The notes under the pieces were generated by a model. The model saw nothing but the letters and a program-made list of their open reading frames with translations. It was not told the origin of the DNA and did not search any database. The position numbers and the translations under genes were made by a program. A DNA stretch of 64,000 nucleotides from contig CALCJM010000036.1 in NCBI GenBank assembly GCA_937967505.1, positions 1 through 64,000 on the forward strand, given 5' to 3'. This document shows positions 58,350 through 64,000 of this stretch, piece after piece. Source of the DNA: an uncultured Pirellulaceae bacterium (GTDB lineage Bacteria; Planctomycetota; Planctomycetia; Pirellulales; Pirellulaceae). Position 1 is the first letter of the stretch. The number at the start of each line of letters is the position of its first letter.

Positions 58350-59129
58350 TCAGAAAGTTCTGTCACGCGGCAGCCGTCTATCGCTGCAAGTCTTCCAAAC
58401 GCGAGGCGATGCGGGGATTGGCGAAACTGGAAGATGAGATTTTTTTGTGGATGCGTTTGCCGATCGCACCAAATGTTTGCCGGGCGTCGGCTGGATAGGC
58501 GCAGACGGTGTGAGAGTTTCATGCCCCGCCGGGAGCTTCGCACGCAGCACAGCAAGCAGCGATTTTTGGGTTACTGTCTGGCCGATGCGATTGGGGTTTA
58601 CGGCTTCCTCGTTCCAAAGATCGTCACTAATTTCATATTCGACATCAATGAGCGGTGTGTCGGGAGCGCCCCCTTGAGCCCGGCAGCTTTTGCAGGTTGC
58701 CGCACACGTACACGATTGGCAAGCCGCCGCCGCAGTCGCAGCCTGACCGTCTGAACAGCCAACTTCCCCCAGACAGCCACCATCGCGCAATCGCTGTTTG
58801 ATCTCGTCTAGTGCACACTGAATATGTGTCAGACAACTCTTTTTTGGCGGCAGGTCCGTTTCGCAGTGTCGTTTCCATTGAACATACGGCGACTGCCGTT
58901 TGCACTCTTCCCTGTCACAATTGTAGAAAAAACCGTAGTGCTTGGTCTGCACTTGTGTGGCGTTGCTGCGTGTCCACGGGTCGGACGGCGAATACTGGTA
59001 TGCGGGCTCGAATCGGCGCGTCTTGACCGCGGAAATCAGCTGAGCTTCGACATGCTGGCAACCGCTACAAAACGCCGCAATCGCAGCGGACACGATCGCA
59101 ATACGGATGAGCGATTTCGGACAGGTCAT
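58350..59129 (-). CDS. Cysteine-rich putative lipoprotein
   Basis: 259-residue protein with an N-terminal hydrophobic segment ending in FCSGC, a possible lipobox at Cys24. The middle (residues about 70-150) has many Cys residues in pairs: CDREECKRQ, KKSCLTHIQC, GGCLGEVGC and a CQSCTCAATCKSC stretch. The C-terminal third is Pro/Ser-rich and basic. No known family was recognised; disulfide-stabilised or metal-binding roles are possible. It is upstream of the Gly/Tyr-rich gene on the same strand with a 199-bp gap. Confidence 0.55.
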   Translation of the reverse strand: MTCPKSLIRIAIVSAAIAAFCSGCQHVEAQLISAVKTRRFEPAYQYSPSDPWTRSNATQVQTKHYGFFYNCDREECKRQSPYVQWKRHCETDLPPKKSCLTHIQCALDEIKQRLRDGGCLGEVGCSDGQAATAAAACQSCTCAATCKSCRAQGGAPDTPLIDVEYEISDDLWNEEAVNPNRIGQTVTQKSLLAVLRAKLPAGHETLTPSAPIQPTPGKHLVRSANASTKKSHLPVSPIPASPRVWKTCSDRRLPRDRTF

Positions 59130-59465
59130 GATCAGAGCTCGGTTGAGTATCCGGACGTTGCGACTGCGGGCGACAAATGCCCGTATCTTGGCACATTATC
59201 ACCTAATCGGCCCGTTTAACCCGTTTCTCCACTACCTTGATTAGACTCGACAATCCCGCCATAACGATTTACGCTTATGCAAAATTCGTAGGCCGAATTA
59301 GCGTCAATCTTTAACATCCTTGTCAATTTGGCGTGGTTTGAAACGCTCGATTCGCGGTTATGAATGATGACCTACAATCCCGGGAAGAAACACCACAATG
59401 AAATTTACCGGAATCTGACTACACCAGCGCCTCTCCGGGAGCCCTCGGGCTTCCACTGTTTTTCC
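59130..59465. other. 336-bp divergent intergenic region
   Basis: Lies between the starts of the Cys-rich gene (minus) and mqnA (plus). No extra gene, repeat or RNA motif was recognised. The mqnA frame is open from 59364, but I prefer the later ATG. Confidence 0.45.
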
Positions 59466-60296
59466 ATGACCAACCACCCCGAGAATCGAATCCGCATCGG
59501 TGCCGTTTCCTACCTCAACACCAAACCACTGGTGTACGGGTTGGAGGCACACGCCGATGAAATCGATTTGTCCTTCGACCTCCCCAGTCGGCTTGCCGAT
59601 CGGCTCAATTCGGGCGACCTCGACGTGGCATTGATCCCGTCCATCGAAGCGATCGCCAACCCGCACTACACGATCATCTCGGATGCTTGTATTGGCTGTC
59701 GCGGACCAGTCTGGAGCGTAAAACTGCTCAGTCGCGTCCCCGGCGCTAAGATCAAAACCCTGGCACTCGACGAAGGCAGCCGCACCAGCCGGGTGTTGGG
59801 GCGGATCTTGCTGAAGGAAAAATTTGGCGTTCTCCCACGACTTAGCCAATTGAACATGGCCGATGCCTGGCAGCATGTCCCTACCGATGCAGTGATGATT
59901 ATCGGCGACCGCGCGATGACGATCGACCCGCCCGAATTCCCACACGTCTGGGACCTGGGCGAAATATGGCACCAGTGGACCGGACTGCCGTTTGTATTCG
60001 CGGTCTGGGCCGCGCGCAGCGATAATGATCTGCAACAAAACTTTGACCGATTGGGATGGATCCTGTCCCGTGCCCGTGATCGCGGGGTGGAAAACGTGGA
60101 CGCGATCGCCACCGACCAGGCGGGAGTCTACGGTTTGACCAAAACGATTTGCCAAAACTATCTCTCTGACAACCTTTACTTTCAGCTGGGCGATGCCGAA
60201 AAACAGGGACTGGCGGCGTACTTTCGTTACGCGGCCGAACTGAATGTGATCGCCCCCAACCTCCAACTACAATTTCATGATTGCCAAACAGCCTGA
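59466..60296 (+). CDS. mqnA: Chorismate dehydratase, futalosine menaquinone pathway
   Basis: 276-residue enzyme of the MqnA/MqnD family, which makes 3-enolpyruvylbenzoate from chorismate. The start IRIGAVSYLNTKPLVYGL, the SRLADRLNSGDLDVALIPSI segment and TLALDEGSRTSRVLGRILL are typical. ATG at 59466 (MTNHPENRIRIG) gives the usual length; the 34 extra upstream codons look non-coding. It overlaps the next gene, mqnC, by 20 bp, and the pair shows that this organism makes menaquinone by the futalosine route. Confidence 0.9.
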   Translation: MTNHPENRIRIGAVSYLNTKPLVYGLEAHADEIDLSFDLPSRLADRLNSGDLDVALIPSIEAIANPHYTIISDACIGCRGPVWSVKLLSRVPGAKIKTLALDEGSRTSRVLGRILLKEKFGVLPRLSQLNMADAWQHVPTDAVMIIGDRAMTIDPPEFPHVWDLGEIWHQWTGLPFVFAVWAARSDNDLQQNFDRLGWILSRARDRGVENVDAIATDQAGVYGLTKTICQNYLSDNLYFQLGDAEKQGLAAYFRYAAELNVIAPNLQLQFHDCQTA

Positions 60297-61446
60297 TCAC
60301 AAAGCGCTTCTCTCCAAAGCCGTCGCCGGGGAACGCATCTCGTCCGCAGAGGCTCTCGAGCTTCTGAAGATGGACAATTTGACGGCACTCGGCGCTGCGG
60401 CCAATGCGGTGACTCGCCGTAAGCATCCGGAGAACTATCGGACCTACAATATCGACCGCAACATTAACTACACCAATGTTTGCACGGCGGTCTGTGATTT
60501 CTGTGCGTTTTACCGGGGCCCCAAAAGTGACGAAGGCTACGTGCTGGACCGGCAGGAGCTCCTGCAGAAGATCGAGGAAACGGTGAAACTCGGTGGCGAA
60601 CAGATTTTGCTCCAGGGGGGGTTGCACCCAAAGTACAAACTGGACTGGTACGAGGATATGCTTGAAGAGATCAAGCAAAATTTTCCTCAGCTGAACATTC
60701 ACGGTTTCAGCCCACCGGAGATCCATCACTTCACCAAACTGAACAATCTGTCACTGGAGGAGGTACTCAGCCGACTCAAAGCTGCCGGATTGGGCAGCCT
60801 ACCTGGTGGCGGGGCCGAGATTCTCAATGACCGTGTCCGCAAGGAAATTACACGCGGCAAGGTCATGACCGAGGACTGGCTGAATGTGATGCGCGTCTGG
60901 CACAAGCAGGGCGGACGCAGCAGTGCGACGATGATGTTCGGCCATGTGGAAACACTCGAGGAGCGAATCGAACACTTACAGCGTTTACGAGACCTGCAAG
61001 ACGAAACGGGCGGATTCACCGCGTTCATTTGCTGGACGTTCCAGCCAGACAATACGGACATGGCGGACGTGCAGCCGTTGGGCGCGTTTGAATACTTGCG
61101 CATGCAGGCGGTTGCCCGATTGTTCTTGGACAACTTTGATAATATTCAATCCAGCTGGGTGACGCAGGGACTGAAAATTGGCCAGCTGGCGTTGACCTAC
61201 GGTGCCAACGACATGGGCAGTCTGATGATTGAGGAAAACGTCGTCGCCGAAGCCGGCACGGTTCATCATTTGACGCTGGACCAGATCAGAGACTGCATTT
61301 CGGAACTGGGTTTTGAGCCTCAGCAACGCAACGTGCACTACCAGTTGATCGATCAGGATCAGCAGGCGAAATCCATCGAAGCCAACCGCCGGTGGGTGGA
61401 AGAAAAGCTTCAGGCCGCCCAAGCGGGCGTCTATCAACTGTCGTAG
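60277..61446 (+). CDS. mqnC: Cyclic dehypoxanthine futalosine synthase (radical SAM)
   Basis: 389-residue radical-SAM enzyme. The iron-sulfur ligands are Cys69, Cys73 and Cys76 in NVCTAVCDFCAFYRGP. MqnC-type stretches include ILLQGGLHPKYKLDWYEDML, IHGFSPPEIHHF and SLPGGGAEILNDRVR. It cyclises dehypoxanthine futalosine, the third step of the pathway. It overlaps mqnA by 20 bp, so the two are translationally coupled. MqnE and MqnB are not in the window. Confidence 0.9.
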   Translation: MIAKQPDHKALLSKAVAGERISSAEALELLKMDNLTALGAAANAVTRRKHPENYRTYNIDRNINYTNVCTAVCDFCAFYRGPKSDEGYVLDRQELLQKIEETVKLGGEQILLQGGLHPKYKLDWYEDMLEEIKQNFPQLNIHGFSPPEIHHFTKLNNLSLEEVLSRLKAAGLGSLPGGGAEILNDRVRKEITRGKVMTEDWLNVMRVWHKQGGRSSATMMFGHVETLEERIEHLQRLRDLQDETGGFTAFICWTFQPDNTDMADVQPLGAFEYLRMQAVARLFLDNFDNIQSSWVTQGLKIGQLALTYGANDMGSLMIEENVVAEAGTVHHLTLDQIRDCISELGFEPQQRNVHYQLIDQDQQAKSIEANRRWVEEKLQAAQAGVYQLS

Positions 61447-61607
61447 ATATCCGACAGAGGGATTTTGCAATCGATCGATTGCAATCCCGGTCTTTCAGCG
61501 ACCGGTTGCCAGCATTTGCGTTACGACCCTCGATTCAACCACAAGAGCGCGAAGAAGCCAGAGGCTTTGTCGCTTGTCTTCTCTCTGTGCTCCTCCGTGT
61601 CCTCTGT

Positions 61608-61649
61608 GGTTTATCCTTGGTTTATCCCTAGTTTATCCTTGGTTTATCC
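61608..61649. repeat. Short tandem repeat, four units of about 11 bp
   Basis: GGTTTATCCTT, GGTTTATCCCTA, GTTTATCCTT and GGTTTATCC follow one another in the 265-bp gap after mqnC. The preceding stretch is a CT-rich run of similar words. The array is too short and too regular to be a CRISPR. Confidence 0.8.
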
Positions 61650-61711
61650 ACCAATGGAGAATCGACGACAAACCCGGAAGTCGATGCAACGCTTATTGAC
61701 CGAAACGACGC

Positions 61712-62170
61712 TTACTCGTCGCCGGCACGGCACCAGGACTCCAGACAAGAATCGAAATCGCAGATTTCTTCGTCCGAGAAATACAGCGCGATCTCTCGCG
61801 CTGAGGCTTCTGCGCCGTCTGAAGCGTGCACCAGATTCATCTGACGACTGCTGCTGAAGTCGCCCCGGATCGTTCCCGGTGCGGCGTTAAGTCCGTTGGT
61901 GGCACCCAGCATTTCGCGGATCACACGAATCACATCCAACCCCTGCGCCACAATCGCGACCACGGGGGCAGCGGTAATGAATTCCTCCAAACCCGGGTAG
62001 AACGGCTTTTCGACGTGTTCGGCGTAGTGCTGTTTGGCCAAATCTGGCGTGACCCGCATCAGCTTCATGGCGACAATCTCAATCGCTTTGTCTTCGAAAC
62101 GGGAGATAATTTTTCCCATCAGGCGGCGTTGTACACAATCAGGCTTCAATAGTACGAGAGACCGTTCCAT
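61712..62170 (-). CDS. ndk: Nucleoside diphosphate kinase
   Basis: 152-residue enzyme transferring the terminal phosphate between nucleoside triphosphates. It begins MERSLVLLKPDCVQRR (the family start KPD), and carries the active-site His115 in NLVHASDGAEASAREIALYF, within the TIRGDF region. The ATG at 62170 gives the usual length; the frame upstream is open but non-homologous. Convergent with mqnC, divergent from korA. Confidence 0.93.
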   Translation of the reverse strand: MERSLVLLKPDCVQRRLMGKIISRFEDKAIEIVAMKLMRVTPDLAKQHYAEHVEKPFYPGLEEFITAAPVVAIVAQGLDVIRVIREMLGATNGLNAAPGTIRGDFSSSRQMNLVHASDGAEASAREIALYFSDEEICDFDSCLESWCRAGDE

Positions 62171-62564
62171 CACTTTTACATCCAGAAAAACAGGAGGGTT
62201 AATAATTGAAATTTCGACGCAGTTTAACAAAGGTTTCCCCCTTCCGAAAACAGGGGCTTTGGGTGAAAATGACGATGTTTTTGGGGTCGCCCCAAAATCC
62301 GGCAGGCAGTATCGTTCCCACACACGGGGTTACGTCTGTAACGGAACCCATTTCCCGACAATCCTGACCAACGGCTTTCTGACAAACTACAGCGAAATAT
62401 CGGATTCGATTGAAGGTTTCGACCAATACAATTTTTCGCTTGATCAGCAGGGCACATCCGTTGTCACGATGATCTTGACCGTTTCTCGGCCGCCCAATTT
62501 TTCTACCCAATCGCCTCCTGGTTGACGGTGTATTTCGACCTCACCAGAAGCAGTAAAAAATTCA
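62171..62564. other. 394-bp divergent intergenic region
   Basis: Between the starts of ndk (minus) and korA (plus). Open frames here lack any domain or plausible start, and I see no repeat or RNA motif. Both promoters are expected here. Confidence 0.45.
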
Positions 62565-64000
62565 ATGACCAGCTCCGCAGAATTATTCCCCCCGACAAAA
62601 AAACCAGCTGAATCCGTTTCCGGCGTCACCGTCCGACTGGCCGGCGATTCGGGTGACGGCATGCAGCTGCTGGGTACTCAGCTGACCAACACGTCCGCGC
62701 TTTCCGGTAACGATGTTGCGACCTTTCCTGACTTCCCCGCCGAGATTCGCGCCCCGCGCGGAACACGCGCCGGTGTCAGCGGTTTCCAGGTACAGTTTTC
62801 CGCCGAGGAGATTTTCACCCCCGGTGACGGGGTCGATACGCTGGTCTGTATGAATCCGGCAGCCCTGATTACCAACATTGGTGACCTGCGACGCGGCGGC
62901 ATTCTGATCGTCAACTCGGATGGCTTCGGGGCCAAAGACCTGAAGCTGGCCAAACTGGACAGCAACCCGCTTGAAGACGGCACGATCGAGGGCTTTCGTA
63001 CCATCAAAGTGCCAATGACCACGATGACCCGGGGCGCAGTCGAACCAACAGGCCTGTCCGTCAAGTTTGCCGATCGCTGTAAAAATTTTTTCGCGATGGG
63101 GCTGGTATTCTGGTTGTACGGTCGCGACGTGGAACCCACACTGCGGTTTATCGAAAACAAGTTCTCAGGCAAACCCGACATTGCCGAGGCCAACCGGTTG
63201 GCGTTGATGGCCGGTTGGAACTACGGTGAAACAACCGAAAACTTTGCCTCGACGTTCCTCGTACCTGCCGCTGACCTGGAGCAGGGCGTTTACAAAAATG
63301 TAATGGGCAACCAAGCGTTGGCTTGGGGGCTGATCGCGGCGGCCGAACTGAGCGGCAAGGAACTGTTTCTGGGGTCGTACCCGATTACGCCGGCCAGTGA
63401 TATCCTGCACGAACTAAGTAAGCACAAGAACTTTGGCGTTCGCACATTCCAGGCCGAAGACGAAATTGCTGCGGTTTGTTCCGCAGTGGGGGCCGCCCTA
63501 GGCGGTAGCATGGCAATCACCACCAGCAGTGGCCCCGGTATCGCGCTCAAGGGCGAAGGCATCGGGCTAGGATTGATCTTGGAACTGCCATTTTTGATCA
63601 TCGACGTGCAACGCGGTGGCCCAAGTACGGGGCTGCCCACCAAAACGGAACAGTCAGATCTGTTGATGGTAATGCACGGGCGCAACGGGGATTCTCCACT
63701 GCCCGTGATCGCAGCACAGAGTCCCGCCGACTGCTTCAACGTTGCCATCGAAGCGTGGAAGATCGCCACCAAATACATGACGCCTGTTTTTATTCTGTCC
63801 GATGGCTACATCGCCAACGGATCTGAACCGTGGAAAATTCCGGACGTGGATGCACTTGAGAAAATCGAAATCAACCATCCGGGACCTCGTGCCGAAGATG
63901 ATCCGCCGTTCATGCCGTATTCGCGCGATGAGAATCTGGCACGTCCGTGGGCGTTGCCCGGTACCCCGGGCCTAATGCATCGCGTTGGTGGTCTGGAAAA
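62565..64000 (+). CDS. korA: 2-oxoacid:ferredoxin oxidoreductase, gamma-alpha fusion (KorA type), 3' end outside window
   Basis: Starts at ATG 62565 and remains open to the right edge (478 codons visible). The N-terminal 190 residues are a gamma-type domain (LAGDSGDGMQLLGTQLT, then VPMTTMTRGA). The alpha (pyrimidine-binding) domain follows, with LGSYPITPASDILHELSKHK, FQAEDEIAAVCSAVGAALGG, and ITTSSGPGIALKGEGIGLG, then DVQRGGPSTGLPTKTEQSDL. This fused arrangement is typical of bacterial 2-oxoglutarate:ferredoxin oxidoreductases; the partner beta subunit should lie just outside the window. It forms succinyl-CoA, CO2 and reduced ferredoxin. The exact 2-oxoacid is inferred from overall type. Confidence 0.88.
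   Translation, partial: MTSSAELFPPTKKPAESVSGVTVRLAGDSGDGMQLLGTQLTNTSALSGNDVATFPDFPAEIRAPRGTRAGVSGFQVQFSAEEIFTPGDGVDTLVCMNPAALITNIGDLRRGGILIVNSDGFGAKDLKLAKLDSNPLEDGTIEGFRTIKVPMTTMTRGAVEPTGLSVKFADRCKNFFAMGLVFWLYGRDVEPTLRFIENKFSGKPDIAEANRLALMAGWNYGETTENFASTFLVPAADLEQGVYKNVMGNQALAWGLIAAAELSGKELFLGSYPITPASDILHELSKHKNFGVRTFQAEDEIAAVCSAVGAALGGSMAITTSSGPGIALKGEGIGLGLILELPFLIIDVQRGGPSTGLPTKTEQSDLLMVMHGRNGDSPLPVIAAQSPADCFNVAIEAWKIATKYMTPVFILSDGYIANGSEPWKIPDVDALEKIEINHPGPRAEDDPPFMPYSRDENLARPWALPGTPGLMHRVGGLE

Noticed and set aside
61608-61649. Short GTTTATCC repeats as CRISPR repeats
   Set aside because: The units are about 11 bp with no spacers.

Overview
The window reads as a chromosomal segment of a marine planctomycete, most likely of the Pirellula/Rhodopirellula group (inference). 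The diagnostic genes are a planctomycete-type cytochrome protein with DUF1549/DUF1553 followed by a DUF1501 Tat protein, a DUF1559 pseudopilin, many algal-polysaccharide enzymes, futalosine menaquinone genes and many GTG/TTG or Shine-Dalgarno-poor starts. No rRNA, tRNA, phage, transposase or CRISPR array was seen.

Layout. 1-7.8 kb: a 5'-truncated GH29 fucosidase, a triple repeat array, an SLBB-like lipoprotein, a two-subunit sodium:solute symporter, dcd, a Bax1-I family membrane protein, a Lon-substrate-binding-domain protein and a 76-residue SelW-type selenoprotein read through an in-frame TGA. 7.9-20.2 kb: housekeeping metabolism (ppc, ilvC, ilvA, hflKC, leuB, apgM, hom). 20.5-23.6 kb: a large DUF937 protein and an interrupted DUF1559 pseudopilin. 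23.7-34.1 kb: a sugar-acid locus with a KDPG aldolase, GntR/FCD regulator, RhaT-like carrier, mutarotase, MDR dehydrogenase, KduD-like SDR, AldA-like aldehyde dehydrogenase, enolase-superfamily enzyme and GH117 hydrolase. 34.3-39.1 kb: DUF1549/1553 plus DUF1501 pair. 39.3-46.1 kb: RND pump, adaptor and LysM protein on the minus strand. 46.7-50.1 kb: a secreted protein with two CxxCH motifs and a secreted partner of unknown role. 50.4-57.6 kb: a Cys/Met-metabolism PLP enzyme, an unassigned secreted glycosidase-like protein and a GH110-sulfatase fusion. 57.7-64 kb: two small exported proteins, mqnA-mqnC, ndk and the start of korA.

Most interesting content. The 23.7-34.1 kb genes match, step for step, the known catabolic route for 3,6-anhydro-L-galactose from red-algal agar or porphyran: GH117 releases the sugar, an aldehyde dehydrogenase oxidises it, an enolase-superfamily cycloisomerase opens the ring, an MDR dehydrogenase and a KduD-type reductase epimerise 2-keto-3-deoxy-L-galactonate to KDG, and KDPG aldolase finishes. 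Only the KDG kinase is not in view. The GH110-sulfatase fusion, the GH29 enzyme and the unassigned glycosidase point to the same diet of sulfated galactans and fucosylated glycans.

Two families of palindromic intergenic elements are scattered through the window. One is a double-hairpin element at four loci (seven copies). The other is a MITE-like palindrome of about 110 bp at two loci in opposite orientation.
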